Assembly (NCBI RefSeq): GCF_002752165.1
Contig: NZ_MOMB01000045.1
Coordinates: forward strand, 1-64,000
Origin: Erwinia sp. OLFS4
GTDB taxonomy: Bacteria; Pseudomonadota; Gammaproteobacteria; Enterobacterales; Enterobacteriaceae
Length of the DNA: 64,000 nucleotides
Direction of reading: 5' to 3'
This document shows positions 1-8,740 of this stretch, piece after piece; the first letter of the stretch is position 1; the number at the start of each line of letters is the position of its first letter. Under the pieces are notes generated by a model. It saw nothing but the letters and a program-made list of their open reading frames with translations. It had not been told where the DNA came from and did no database searches. The translations under genes were made by a program, and so were the position numbers.

Positions 1-131
1 TAAGCGTAAGTGAGTTGAAACACGCGGTGGCAGTCACGGCAGCGAAATCTGTCATAGCCTTTAGGGTTCTGACCATGGCGGTAAACCTGAACAGACTGAC
101 AACGGGGACAATGAACGTTAACGCTGGCCAT
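1..131 (-). CDS. insA: IS1-family transposase-associated protein InsA, N-terminal part
   Basis: From an ATG at 131 the minus strand reads 43 codons before the window ends, beginning MASVNVHCPRCQ. Two CxxC pairs (CPRC and CRDC) form the N-terminal zinc finger seen in IS1 InsA, followed by HRVFQL. In IS1, InsA binds the terminal repeats and represses the element's promoter; the InsAB' frameshift fusion is the transposase. The stop codon lies outside the window. The plus-strand ORF over the same bases is a shadow. Confidence 0.8.
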   Translation of the reverse strand, partial: MASVNVHCPRCQSVQVYRHGQNPKGYDRFRCRDCHRVFQLTYA

Positions 132-188
132 AAGAGAACCTCAAAAGCCCGCATTATACATCAGATTCAACCAATTAGAGGCATCACC
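1..188 (-). mobile_element. IS1-family insertion sequence, left end (continues beyond window)
   Basis: Read on the minus strand, the sequence starting at 188 begins GGTGATGCCTCTAATTGG, which lines up with the terminal inverted repeat and leader of IS1 (GGTGATGCTGCCAACTTAC as I recall it). About 57 bases inside is an insA start codon. A TATAAT-like -10 lies between them (plus-strand 153-160). The element runs off the left edge, so the other end and insB are not visible. Positions 189-197 (gccacggga) would be one copy of a 9-bp target duplication, which cannot be confirmed here. The IS1 assignment comes from the terminus and the protein start together. Confidence 0.8.
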
Positions 189-659
189 GCCACGGGAATA
201 TACCGGCTGGTTTGAATAATATCAGTTGCAATTTTATCTCCTTATTTATTTTTTTCAGGGTTAAATAATTGTATTTTGTTAAGCATTTACCTTTCCACAA
301 CCATGGTCGCTTTTGTTACAGGATCTTTTTTAAGTGTTATATCTGGTTAGTCATGAAATATTTTTATGAGTGCGGTATTTGATGTTAGAAATGATTTATT
401 TTTTGTTGCTTAATGATTGATGTGTATAAGTACGGCTTCAGGGAGTGAATCTTACCACCTGCCGGCAAGGTGGCCGGATGATACTGTCTGTTATCAATAG
501 GAGCGTGCTTTTCGATACCGGTGGGCTTCTGGCCAGCTAAGTACATTGCAATATGAAAACCGCATTACCAGTTTGCACATATTGTTAGCAGGAAATTTTG
601 GTAGTGTCGCAGCGGGTCAGGTGGCAAGGTAAAATTCTGTTCACCTGCGGACCGATTTT
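189..659. other. Intergenic region between the IS end and the oxygenase operon
   Basis: I see no convincing gene in these 471 bases. The first half is AT-rich and could carry the operon promoter. Around 615-650 a short inverted repeat (caggtg ... cacctg) precedes the oxygenase start. I found no recognisable methionine (MetJ) box or SAM riboswitch despite the MetQNI-type genes downstream. Confidence 0.5.
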
Positions 660-1688
660 ATGAGTACAGCCGGCTCGTTATCTTTGCCTGTGATTGATTT
701 TTCCCACCTGAAAAGCACGCCGCGTCAGCGTCGGGCGCTGCTTGAAAAGCTTGGTACGGCGGCGCGTGAAGTCGGTTTTTTTTATCTTACCGGACACGGA
801 ATTCCCGACCAATTACTGAGGCAGGTCCAGCAGGTTTCCCGTCAGTTTTTTTCCTTACCGCAGGCAGAAAAGTACCGGGTAGCCATGGTGAATTCACCGC
901 ATTTTCGCGGCTATAACTGCCCCGGTGCCGAAGTGACCCGCAGCCAGCCGGACTATCGTGAACAGTTTGATATTGGTGCTGAACGGGCGGCGGTTAGCAC
1001 GCAGAACGGGCCGCTATGGTTACGTATGCAGGGGCCAAATCAGTGGCCACAGGCACTGCCAGCATTACAAACGGTGATCACGCGCTGGCAGAAGGAGATG
1101 ACCGCAGTGGCACTGACGCTGTTACGCGCTTTTGCCGCGGCATTGTCGCTGCCGCCAGATGCCTTTGACAGTCTGTATGGCGCAAATCCCAACGAGCATA
1201 TCAAACTGATTCGCTATCCGAGTCGTCACGATGGTCAATCATGTCAGGGTGTGGGAGCGCACAAAGATTCCGGATTTCTGACGCTGTTATTACAAGATAA
1301 TCAGGGCGGTTTGCAGGTTGCCTTGTCGCCGGATCGCTGGGTTGATGTTGTACCGCTTGAGGGTGCTTTCGTGGTCAATATTGGTGAACTGCTGGAGCTG
1401 GCAACTAACGGTTATCTGCGTGCCACCGTGCATCGGGTGGTGTCGCCGCAGGCCGGACGCGAACGGTTGTCGGTTGCTTTTTTTCTTGGGGCCCGGCTGG
1501 ACGCGGTGGTGCCGGTTTATCAGCTACCGGAAAGCCTCGCTCGTCTGGCTACAGGGCCGGCCAGCGATCCGCTCAATCCTCTGCTGCGTGAAGTGGGCTG
1601 GAATTATTTAAAAGGCCGGTTACGTTCACATCCTGATGTGGCGAAACGTTTTTACGCCGAATACCTCACTGGCGCAACGCATTCTTAA
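660..1688 (+). CDS. Isopenicillin N synthase-like 2-oxoglutarate/Fe(II)-dependent oxygenase
   Basis: This 342-residue protein has the two-part architecture of the IPNS/2OG-Fe(II) dioxygenase family: an N-terminal DIOX_N region (about 9-120, with VGFFYLTGHGIP) and a double-stranded beta-helix catalytic domain (about 175-285). The iron ligands are visible as H201-x-D203 (GAHKDSG) and H258 (VHRVVS), and the 2-oxoglutarate-binding RxS as R269-L-S271. It is the first gene of an operon with a MetQ/MetN/MetI-type importer starting 18 bases later. Inference: it oxidises a compound imported by that transporter, possibly a sulfur-containing amino acid derivative. The substrate cannot be read from the sequence. 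Confidence 0.85.
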   Translation: MSTAGSLSLPVIDFSHLKSTPRQRRALLEKLGTAAREVGFFYLTGHGIPDQLLRQVQQVSRQFFSLPQAEKYRVAMVNSPHFRGYNCPGAEVTRSQPDYREQFDIGAERAAVSTQNGPLWLRMQGPNQWPQALPALQTVITRWQKEMTAVALTLLRAFAAALSLPPDAFDSLYGANPNEHIKLIRYPSRHDGQSCQGVGAHKDSGFLTLLLQDNQGGLQVALSPDRWVDVVPLEGAFVVNIGELLELATNGYLRATVHRVVSPQAGRERLSVAFFLGARLDAVVPVYQLPESLARLATGPASDPLNPLLREVGWNYLKGRLRSHPDVAKRFYAEYLTGATHS

Positions 1689-1706
1689 ACAATAAGAGAA
1701 AATACC

Positions 1707-2510
1707 ATGATGAAAACGGCGCTTTATAGTTTAGCTGGCCTTGCTTTACTGGTTGCACAAAGTGTACATGCTGCTGCGCTGCGCGTAGCCGCCGATCCCA
1801 TCCCGCATGCAGAAATATTGCAATATGTACAAAAGATAGATCCGAAATTAACGCTCAGGATTGTGGAAATGAGCGGCGGTGCCAATCCGAATGAATTACT
1901 GGCAGCCGGCGACGTCGATGCGAATTATTTCCAGCATTTGCCTTATTTAAAAGATCAGGAAAAAGCCCTGGGTAAAACCTTCAGCGTTGTTGCCAGTGTG
2001 CACATTGAACCGCTGGGGATCTATTCACGAAAGGTGAAATCACTGGGGGCTTTACCTGCGGGTGCCAGTATTGCGGTGCCGAACAATAGCACTAACCTGA
2101 GCAGAGCGCTGTATCTGTTACAGGATAACGGGCTGATAAAACTTAAAAAATCAGGGGATCGCGCCAGTACGCTGGTGACGCCGGAAGATATCAGTGATAA
2201 CCCGAAAAAAATTAAAATTGTGCAAATTGAATCACCACAAATTCCGCGTGCGCTGGACGATGTGGATGCGGCTATTATTAATGGTAACTATGCGCTGGAA
2301 GCCGGACTGGTGCCGGCGAAAGATGCGCTGGCGCTTGAGTCATCAACCAATAATCCATATGCCAATTTACTGGTTACCCGCCCGGAACTGGCCAACGATC
2401 CGCGGGTGCGCCAGTTAGCCAAAGATTTAACCTCGCCACAGGTAGCTGAATTTATTCGTAAAAAATACCAAGGCTCGGTTATTCCGGTGGCGAAATCCGG
2501 GCATGATTAA
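1707..2510 (+). CDS. MetQ/NlpA-family ABC transporter substrate-binding protein
   Basis: This 267-residue periplasmic binding protein has a signal peptide at 1-22 ending SVHA-A and then [13 protein letters not shown], the usual opening of the NlpA/MetQ family. The family binds methionine or related compounds for an ABC importer. No lipobox cysteine is present, so it should be a soluble periplasmic protein, unlike E. coli MetQ, which is a lipoprotein. The conserved [10 protein letters not shown] segment is present. The gene overlaps the ATPase gene by 8 bases, so the two are co-translated. The link to the upstream oxygenase suggests a substrate other than plain L-methionine, but that is inference. 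Confidence 0.85.
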   Translation: MMKTALYSLAGLALLVAQSVHAAALRVAADPIPHAEILQYVQKIDPKLTLRIVEMSGGANPNELLAAGDVDANYFQHLPYLKDQEKALGKTFSVVASVHIEPLGIYSRKVKSLGALPAGASIAVPNNSTNLSRALYLLQDNGLIKLKKSGDRASTLVTPEDISDNPKKIKIVQIESPQIPRALDDVDAAIINGNYALEAGLVPAKDALALESSTNNPYANLLVTRPELANDPRVRQLAKDLTSPQVAEFIRKKYQGSVIPVAKSGHD

Positions 2511-3291
2511 ACTTGAAAATGTCAGTAAACGCTATGCAGATGCCGCTGAACCAGCGTTGACAGACATCAGCTTATCGATTGAGACGGGCACCATTTTCGG
2601 CATTCTGGGGCGCAGTGGCGCGGGGAAAAGTACCCTGCTGCGCTGCCTTAACCGGCTGGAAACGCCGACCAGCGGGCGGATAAACGTTGATGGTCGGGAT
2701 ATTGCCGCACTCAGGGGTACGCAGCTGCGCCAGCTGCGTCAGCAGATGGGGATGATTTTTCAGCATTTTAATCTGCTGCACGCGCGTAACGTTTACGACA
2801 ATATTGATCTGCCGCTGGAGATAGCTGGCGTTGCGGCGAAAGTTCGTCGTCAGCGGGTGGCCGCGGTGTTACAGCTGGTCGGGCTGGAGAAATATGCGCA
2901 GGCCTGGCCCTCACAGCTGTCAGGCGGGCAGAAGCAGCGGGTGGGTATAGCCCGTGCGCTGGCAGCAGAGCCGCGTTATCTGCTGTGTGATGAGGCGACC
3001 AGCGCACTCGACCCTGAAACTACGGCTGCAATACTCGATCTGCTAGCACATATTCAGCAACAGCTAAAAATTACCATTGTGTTGATCACCCACGAGATGA
3101 CAGTGGTGAAGCGTATCTGTCAGGGCGCCGCTTTACTGGAGCAGGGCAGGCTGATTGAGAGCGGTTCTCTGGCGCAGATTATGGCGCGCGACAGCGGGCG
3201 GCTGCGTCAGTTGTTACTACAGGATGGTGAAACTGACCGGGCTTTTCGTGCCCGATTTCAGGTGGGGGCTATCAGTCAATGCGTGGCGTGA
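2503..3291 (+). CDS. MetN-like ABC transporter ATPase lacking the C-terminal NIL domain
   Basis: All ABC ATPase motifs are present: Walker [10 protein letters not shown] (36-44), signature LSGGQKQR (139-146), Walker B with catalytic E164 ([11 protein letters not shown]), and the H-loop ITHE (H197). At 262 residues it stops well short of E. coli MetN (343), whose C-terminal NIL/ACT-like domain mediates feedback inhibition by methionine. That domain is missing, so control by internal substrate is probably lost or different. The gene overlaps both neighbours (8 bases upstream, 13 downstream), typical of a tightly coupled ABC operon. Confidence 0.85.
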   Translation: MIKLENVSKRYADAAEPALTDISLSIETGTIFGILGRSGAGKSTLLRCLNRLETPTSGRINVDGRDIAALRGTQLRQLRQQMGMIFQHFNLLHARNVYDNIDLPLEIAGVAAKVRRQRVAAVLQLVGLEKYAQAWPSQLSGGQKQRVGIARALAAEPRYLLCDEATSALDPETTAAILDLLAHIQQQLKITIVLITHEMTVVKRICQGAALLEQGRLIESGSLAQIMARDSGRLRQLLLQDGETDRAFRARFQVGAISQCVA

Positions 3292-3947
3292 ATTGGGAAC
3301 GTTTTCAGTCGTTAATGATCAATGCCACCCTGGAAACACTCTATATGGTGGCACTGGCCGCGCTGTTCACCCTGATTATTGGTTTGCCGATCGGGGTGTT
3401 ACTGTTTCTTACCCGTCAGAATGGCCTGTGGCCGCAGCGTAGCCTGGCTGCCTTGCTTAACGGGGTGGTTAACCTGGGGCGGGCCTTGCCGTTTGTGATT
3501 TTACTGATTGCTCTGATCCCGTTTACCCGGCTGATCGTCGGGACCTCACTGGGCAGTAGCGCTGCTGTGGTACCCATTACGCTTGGTGCTTTCCCGTTTT
3601 TTGCCCGTATTGTTGAAAGTGCGCTGGATGAAGTCGATCGCGGTCGTATTGAGGCGGTGGCGTCGATGGGGGCAACGCTCTGGCAGATAGTCAGTCGGGT
3701 GTTGTTACCTGAGGCGTTGCCCGCGCTGGTAGCCGGTATGACGCTAACCATTGTGATGCTGATTGGCTTCTCGGCAATGGCAGGGGTGGTCGGTGGTGGT
3801 GGACTCGGCGATCTGGCTATCCGCTATGGCTATCAGCGTTTTGATAATAATCTGATGGCAGGAACGGTGGTGGTATTGCTGCTGCTGGTCATGCTGGTTC
3901 AGAAGCTGGGTGACCGGCTGGTGCGCGCGCTGGCACACCGGCGCTGA
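3279..3947 (+). CDS. MetI-like ABC transporter permease
   Basis: This 222-residue inner-membrane protein has about five hydrophobic segments and the BPD_transp_1 permease signature with its EAA coupling loop around 125-150 ([14 protein letters not shown]). Size and the segment [17 protein letters not shown] match the MetI family. It would dimerise and pair with the MetN-like ATPase encoded just upstream (13-base overlap). It is the last gene of the operon; entD follows in the opposite direction 46 bases on. Confidence 0.85.
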   Translation: MRGVNWERFQSLMINATLETLYMVALAALFTLIIGLPIGVLLFLTRQNGLWPQRSLAALLNGVVNLGRALPFVILLIALIPFTRLIVGTSLGSSAAVVPITLGAFPFFARIVESALDEVDRGRIEAVASMGATLWQIVSRVLLPEALPALVAGMTLTIVMLIGFSAMAGVVGGGGLGDLAIRYGYQRFDNNLMAGTVVVLLLLVMLVQKLGDRLVRALAHRR

Positions 3948-3993
3948 GCGGCATCAGAGAGCATAAGATACAACAGCGGCTGGCAGCGCAGAT

Positions 3994-4644
3994 TTACTGG
4001 TCGGCACACAGTGCCACAATGTGGTCGCCGTTATGTTGCCAGTGCACTGTGCAGCGGCGTTCGCTAAGCTGTGGGTATTGCGTCGGGTAAAGTCTGAGTT
4101 GCACGCTGTCAGCATCCAGCCTAAGGATCCGTGAGGCGGCGAAGTCGGTCAGCGGCAAGGCGCGGCTGCTGAACGCTTTAAACAGGCTCTCTTTGGCACA
4201 GAAGGCGACGGTCAGTGCCAGCGTCAGCGGAAATGCCGATGCATGCAGAATCTGTTGTTCATCATCATTAATCAGGCAGGTTGCGATCTCAGCGCATAGT
4301 GTCCGGGTCATGATGCGTTCAATATCCACTCCAACCGGGTGGCGGGCAACCAGCGCCAGTGCCGTGGTTTCACAGTGGCTGATGCTGCCAAACAGGCCTG
4401 CCGGCCACAGCGGCTGCTGCTGATTGCCAATGGCGGGGATCGGATGACAGCCGAACGCCCGCAAGGCGTGAGCGGCGGCAAGCCGTCCGGCAAGATGCTC
4501 GGCCTGGCGTTTTTTTACTGCACCTTGTAACTGACGATGATGGGGTAACCAGAGCAGATCCTGCGCGCTGAACGTTAGCGGGTCAAAATCAACCCGTTGT
4601 AACGTTAAGCCGGCCAGCGAGAAGGTGGTGTGGTGCACCTGCAT
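3994..4644 (-). CDS. entD: Enterobactin synthase phosphopantetheinyl transferase EntD
   Basis: EntD transfers the 4'-phosphopantetheine arm from coenzyme A to the carrier domains of EntB and EntF. The 216-residue protein carries both Sfp-type motifs: GVDIE (105-109) and FCAKESLFKA (148-157), which provide the magnesium-binding acids and the catalytic lysine region. The SISHCE segment near 87-92 is also typical. It lies directly downstream of fepA on the same strand, as in E. coli. A GGGAAGAG ribosome-binding site precedes the ATG at 4644. Confidence 0.93.
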   Translation of the reverse strand: MQVHHTTFSLAGLTLQRVDFDPLTFSAQDLLWLPHHRQLQGAVKKRQAEHLAGRLAAAHALRAFGCHPIPAIGNQQQPLWPAGLFGSISHCETTALALVARHPVGVDIERIMTRTLCAEIATCLINDDEQQILHASAFPLTLALTVAFCAKESLFKAFSSRALPLTDFAASRILRLDADSVQLRLYPTQYPQLSERRCTVHWQHNGDHIVALCADQ

Positions 4645-4672
4645 AGTCTCTTCCCTGTGAAATTTAGTTGTT

Positions 4673-4698
4673 ATTGCCCTCTCTGCGGGGAGGGCAAT
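4673..4698 (-). terminator. Hairpin between fepA and entD
   Basis: A 9-bp perfect stem (4673-4681 with 4690-4698, attgccctc/gagggcaat) sits between the fepA stop and the entD start. No run of T follows on the minus strand, so it may be a partial terminator, an mRNA-stabilising hairpin or a processing site that lowers entD relative to fepA. Confidence 0.4.
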
Positions 4699-4769
4699 GG
4701 TTTAACTGGCGGCCAATGCTGCGCTTTTTTTTCTGTCAGCGCCTGGCGACAGGTGCGACACCGGGGCGA

Positions 4770-7031
4770 TCAAAAACGCGTGTTGAGGCTCATGTACCAG
4801 GTTCGGCCAGATTCATTGTATGTCTCTGCCCCGGCACCGTACATATACCCGGTGGTGCCGCCGGTGGTCTGCGCATTACCGGCGCGCCAGTGGCGTTTGT
4901 CAAACAGGTTGTCCACGCCAGCGGTCAGGCTGACGTTTTTCGTGGCATCCCAGGTGGCGCTGAGGCCGACAACGCTATAAGGGCTGAGCTCGTTGGTTTC
5001 TGAGCCGCTAACAGGCTGTCCCTTATAGTTGTATTTCTTCGGCTGTTGCTTGCCATACCAGGTAAAGGTCGATTGCACAGAAAGATCCTGACGGACCTGC
5101 CAGCTTAACGTTGAATTGAGGGTGTACTGGGGAATAATCGACAGACGTTCACCGGTCTCCTTATTCTTACTTTGCAGCATCCAGGTCATATTATTGGTCC
5201 AGCTGACGCTGTCGCTGACCGGCACATTAAAGGAGCCTTCAAGTCCTTCAACCACTGCTTTGGGGACGTTTTCCCACTGATAAATGTCGGTATAAGTAGT
5301 GGTACCTTTACTGGTAATGGAGGTCTGGCCCACAGGGGAATAACCGGCTTCGATTTTATTGCGATAATCGTTGCGGAACCAGGTGACCCCGGCTAACCAG
5401 CCGTCACGCTTAAACTCCAGTCCAATCTCTTTGTTGATGCTGGTTTCGGCCTTAAGGTCATCGTTACCCATCATATAACAACCAACGCCGTCGTTGCTGG
5501 CATAGCAACCCTGACCTTTGCTGTAGAGAATGTAATTAGGGTTGGTCTGATACAGACTCGGTGCTTTGTAAGCACGGGCAATGCCCATTTTCAGCGTAAA
5601 GTCGTCACCGAGCATTTGTGACAGATTAAGTGCCGGGCTCCAGTTGTTACCCACAATGCTGTGGTGATCAAAGCGCAAAGTTGGCGTCAGCGTGGTGGTA
5701 TCGGTGACTTCCATATTGTCTTCAGCAAAGAGTGAGAAGATCTCCGCGCGTGAGTATGGGCTGCGGCCGGTACTGCTCAGACCGGGAATATTGCCGCCGG
5801 CAAAGGTTTGGGTATTGGATGATTTATCGTTGATGCGCTGCTGGCTCCACTCACTGCCCAGCGTCAGATTCTGGTTGACCCACCACGCAAACGGTATGCT
5901 GACTTCACTGTGTAGCATGACATCGTTCAGGTCGATATCGGTGTATTTCTGGGTGGCGGTAGGGTCAAAAATCCCTTCAGTCCCGCCGGCTAAGCCTTCG
6001 GGTATGCGCGAGTTACGGGTATGCTGGTATTGCACCCAGTTGTCAGTCGTAACGCCGTTATCCCAGGCACCATTCCAGGTTAATGAGTAATTCTGACGAT
6101 AGAGCCGGTTTGTTTCTTTGCCATAGTTATCTTTTACCAGCTGGTTGCTGTTCGTGTTTTGCGTATCGCCGGCATACAAGTTGCCCTGGCGACTGTAACC
6201 GGCTTCAAATTCCAGTGACTGCATCGGTGCAAATTCCCAGCGCAGTACGCCGTTGACGTTTTTGTCAATCACGCCTTCACGGCCCGCTGGCAACGTATCG
6301 GAATAGATGCCGGTACGTTCAGACTGATGGCCCTGGTTGATATCCCATGCATCGGCCTGGGTTTTGGCAAGGTTGCCATACATGCGAAAGCTGAAATCGT
6401 CGCCTAATGGCCCGCTAAGACTGAAATTAGTGCGTTTGGTCGCACCTTCATCCTTATGTTGCGGAACGTTGAAATAGGTATTCCAGGAGCCGTGCCAGTC
6501 TTTGCCGCCTTTTTTGGTGATAATGTTTACCACCCCGCCGGCTGCCCCATTACCGTAGCGTGCTGCCGCAGGTCCGCGAATAACTTCAATGCGATCGATC
6601 AGCTCCGGTGGTACCCAGCTGGTGTCGCCGCGACTATCCCGTTCACCGCGCCAGCCGAGGCGGACCGCATTGCGGCTGGTCACCGGTTTGCCATCAATTA
6701 AAATCAGCGTATTTTCCGGGCCCATGCCGCGAATATCAATCTGGCGGTTATTGCCGCGCTGGCCGCTGGTGGAATTGCCGGTCAGGTTAACACCCGGCAT
6801 GGTGCGGATAATTTCTGAAATATCACGGCCCGGAGGGCGTTTGCGAATTTCATCGGAAGTAATGGTCGAGACGCCCGGAGCCTGAAGGTTTTGCCGTTCG
6901 GCCGTCACTACCATGGTTGTTTCTGGCGTTGTTTTTTTGCTGCTGCTGTCCGTTTCCCCGGCATGCAGAGGGAGTGCCACGCCGTAAATTCCCAGATTGA
7001 CCAGCAGGGTCAGGGAGTTAATTTTTTTCAT
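4770..7031 (-). CDS. fepA: Ferric enterobactin TonB-dependent outer membrane receptor FepA
   Basis: FepA is the outer-membrane gated porin for ferric enterobactin. The protein is close to E. coli FepA throughout: signal peptide, a TonB-box-like TTMVVTAE, the plug segment ending RGPAAARYGNGAAGG, and a 22-strand barrel ending in phenylalanine (NTRF). I place the start at 7031 (753 residues). There MKKINSLTLLVNLGIYGVA matches the E. coli signal peptide, and AGGA lies 6 bases upstream; upstream in-frame starts add unrelated sequence. It is divergent from fes across an iron-regulated promoter region. Confidence 0.96.
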   Translation of the reverse strand: MKKINSLTLLVNLGIYGVALPLHAGETDSSSKKTTPETTMVVTAERQNLQAPGVSTITSDEIRKRPPGRDISEIIRTMPGVNLTGNSTSGQRGNNRQIDIRGMGPENTLILIDGKPVTSRNAVRLGWRGERDSRGDTSWVPPELIDRIEVIRGPAAARYGNGAAGGVVNIITKKGGKDWHGSWNTYFNVPQHKDEGATKRTNFSLSGPLGDDFSFRMYGNLAKTQADAWDINQGHQSERTGIYSDTLPAGREGVIDKNVNGVLRWEFAPMQSLEFEAGYSRQGNLYAGDTQNTNSNQLVKDNYGKETNRLYRQNYSLTWNGAWDNGVTTDNWVQYQHTRNSRIPEGLAGGTEGIFDPTATQKYTDIDLNDVMLHSEVSIPFAWWVNQNLTLGSEWSQQRINDKSSNTQTFAGGNIPGLSSTGRSPYSRAEIFSLFAEDNMEVTDTTTLTPTLRFDHHSIVGNNWSPALNLSQMLGDDFTLKMGIARAYKAPSLYQTNPNYILYSKGQGCYASNDGVGCYMMGNDDLKAETSINKEIGLEFKRDGWLAGVTWFRNDYRNKIEAGYSPVGQTSITSKGTTTYTDIYQWENVPKAVVEGLEGSFNVPVSDSVSWTNNMTWMLQSKNKETGERLSIIPQYTLNSTLSWQVRQDLSVQSTFTWYGKQQPKKYNYKGQPVSGSETNELSPYSVVGLSATWDATKNVSLTAGVDNLFDKRHWRAGNAQTTGGTTGYMYGAGAETYNESGRTWYMSLNTRF

Positions 7032-7214
7032 TGTCATTCCTGCGGTTAGTCGCGCCGGTCCGTAATACTCCGTCCCAAAAGGGAAAGGCGGCGCCCAATG
7101 ATCGTCAGAAAGTTGCTGAAATGCACCGCAGCGCACCGGCAATCTCTGACATGATTATGTTTATTAGCTAGTTAACGCGCGCGCAATGAAGCGCGGTAAT
7201 ACGCTATTGCAAAT

Positions 7215-7240
7215 GCAAATAATTATCAATAATATTATCA
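7215..7240. promoter_or_regulatory. Fur-box region between fepA and fes
   Basis: The AT-rich stretch gcaaataattatcaataa followed by tattatca contains overlapping degenerate matches (about 12-13 of 19) to the Fur consensus GATAATGATAATCATTATC. It lies between the divergent fepA and fes genes, at the position of the bidirectional Fur-regulated promoter known in E. coli. Confidence 0.75.
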
Positions 7241-7286
7241 ACTGTTTTAAAGTGCTTAATAATAAATGCTTATTAAACATGGGGTT

Positions 7287-8525
7287 ATGGTGAATCATGT
7301 GTTAAAGACAGGCAGTGATAGCTGGTGGAAAACGCTGAAAGGACCGCAGTTGTCTGTAGAGGATGACCACTGTCTGGTGACCTTCTGGTGGCGGGATCCG
7401 GCAGGCACGGAGCAGACATCCTCTGTCAGGCGAGTGTGGCTGTATATCACCGGCGTGACCGACCATCACCAAAACGCCGTGCCACAGAGTTTACAGCGGG
7501 TTGCCGGTACCGATGCCTGGTGCTGGCAGCTGCGTATGTCGCCCACCTGGCGCGGCAGTTACTGTTTTATCCCTTCCGGGCGGGAAGATGACTTTGCCCC
7601 GGCGGCTTTTCGTCCTGTGCCGGATGCGGCCGCTCTACGCGCGGGCTGGCGCCATTTACTGGCGCATGCGCAGGCCGATCCGTTAAATGTCCACAGCTGG
7701 CGGGGCGGGCGTGGGCATGCTGTTTCGGCACTGACACTACCGCAGGCACCCGCTCAGCCGGGCTGGCAGTCACAGCCTGTTACCTATACTGCGCCGCTGG
7801 AAATCGAATGGCGTAGTGAACAACTGAACAATGTTCGCCGGGTCTGGATTTACACCACCGGTGAACATCCGGCCGCTGACAGGCCGCTGGCGATTCTGCT
7901 TGACGGCCAGTTTTGGGCGCACAGCATGCCGGTATGGTCGGCACTGGCTGCGCTAACTGCGGCGAATAAGTTGCCGGCGGCGGTTTATCTGCTTATTGAT
8001 GCCGTTGATACTACACAGCGAAGCCAGGAGCTTCCCTGTAACGCCAGTTTCTGGCTGGCCTTACAGCAGGAATTGCTGCCGCAGGTTGCTGCCATTGCGC
8101 CATTCAGCGATTTGCCGTCCCGCACGCTGGTTGCTGGCCAGAGTTTTGGCGGTCTGGCGGCTTTGTTCGCCGGGCTGCACTGGCCGGAACGGTTTGGCTG
8201 CGTACTCAGTCAGTCCGGTTCCTACTGGTGGCCACAACGTGATGGCCAGCAGCCTGGTCGCCTTATCCAACAGCTTGAACAGGGTGAACTACAGCCCCGG
8301 GGGCTGCGTATCTGGCTGGAGGCTGGCATACGCGAACCGGTGATTTTTCATGCCAATCAGCAGTTGCTGAGGCAGCTGCAACGCCTGCAGCAGCCGGTAT
8401 TCTGGCAGGAAGTTGACGGCGGCCACGATGCACTTTGCTGGCGCGGCGGCCTGACCGCAGGACTGATGCAGTTATGGCAACCGTTGCTTCCCACCCTGGC
8501 AAACAGAAATGATGACAGGAGATAG
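7287..8525 (+). CDS. fes: Enterochelin (ferric enterobactin) esterase Fes
   Basis: Fes hydrolyses the triserine lactone of ferric enterobactin in the cytoplasm so that iron can be released. The protein has the family's N-terminal segment (FWWRDPAGTE, ITGVTDHHQN) and a C-terminal alpha/beta-hydrolase esterase domain with nucleophile motif GQSFGG and the late histidine in DGGHDALCW. The start is uncertain. An ATG at 7266 has no ribosome-binding site, the ATG at 7287 follows GGGG closely, and alignment with E. coli Fes (412 residues as I recall) favours a start near 7287. It is followed after 2 bases by the MbtH-like gene. Confidence 0.93.
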   Translation: MVNHVLKTGSDSWWKTLKGPQLSVEDDHCLVTFWWRDPAGTEQTSSVRRVWLYITGVTDHHQNAVPQSLQRVAGTDAWCWQLRMSPTWRGSYCFIPSGREDDFAPAAFRPVPDAAALRAGWRHLLAHAQADPLNVHSWRGGRGHAVSALTLPQAPAQPGWQSQPVTYTAPLEIEWRSEQLNNVRRVWIYTTGEHPAADRPLAILLDGQFWAHSMPVWSALAALTAANKLPAAVYLLIDAVDTTQRSQELPCNASFWLALQQELLPQVAAIAPFSDLPSRTLVAGQSFGGLAALFAGLHWPERFGCVLSQSGSYWWPQRDGQQPGRLIQQLEQGELQPRGLRIWLEAGIREPVIFHANQQLLRQLQRLQQPVFWQEVDGGHDALCWRGGLTAGLMQLWQPLLPTLANRNDDRR

Positions 8526-8527
8526 CT

Positions 8528-8731
8528 ATGCAATTCAGTAACCCTTTCGATGATGCGCAAGGGCAGTTTTATATTTTAGGTAATGCACACCAGCAGTTCA
8601 GCCTGTGGCCACAACAGTGCAGGTTACCGGCAGGCTGGGACGTGCTGTGCCCACCGCAAGCGGCAGAAGAGTGTCAGGCCTGGCTTCAGCGTCACTGGAC
8701 AAGCCTGTCACCAGACAGTTTCAGTAGTTGA
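8528..8731 (+). CDS. ybdZ: MbtH-like protein YbdZ, EntF partner
   Basis: This 67-residue MbtH-family protein contains NPFDD, the NxxxQFSLWP segment and LPAGWDV, all family hallmarks. MbtH-like proteins bind the adenylation domain of NRPSs and promote its folding and activity; YbdZ does this for EntF. It sits between fes and entF, as in E. coli, with entF starting 9 bases after its stop. Confidence 0.94.
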   Translation: MQFSNPFDDAQGQFYILGNAHQQFSLWPQQCRLPAGWDVLCPPQAAEECQAWLQRHWTSLSPDSFSS

Positions 8732-8740
8732 GGAGTGGCA

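Noticed and set aside
189..659. SAM or methionine-responsive riboswitch upstream of the Met-type ABC operon
   Set aside because: Only short imperfect inverted repeats are present; no conserved aptamer core was recognisable.
3155..3442. 95-codon plus-strand ORF spanning the MetN/MetI-like junction
   Set aside because: It is an out-of-frame shadow of two well-supported genes.
7032..7142. N-terminal extension of FepA (37 extra residues)
   Set aside because: The extra residues have no similarity to FepA, and the ribosome-binding site and signal peptide point to the start at 7031.
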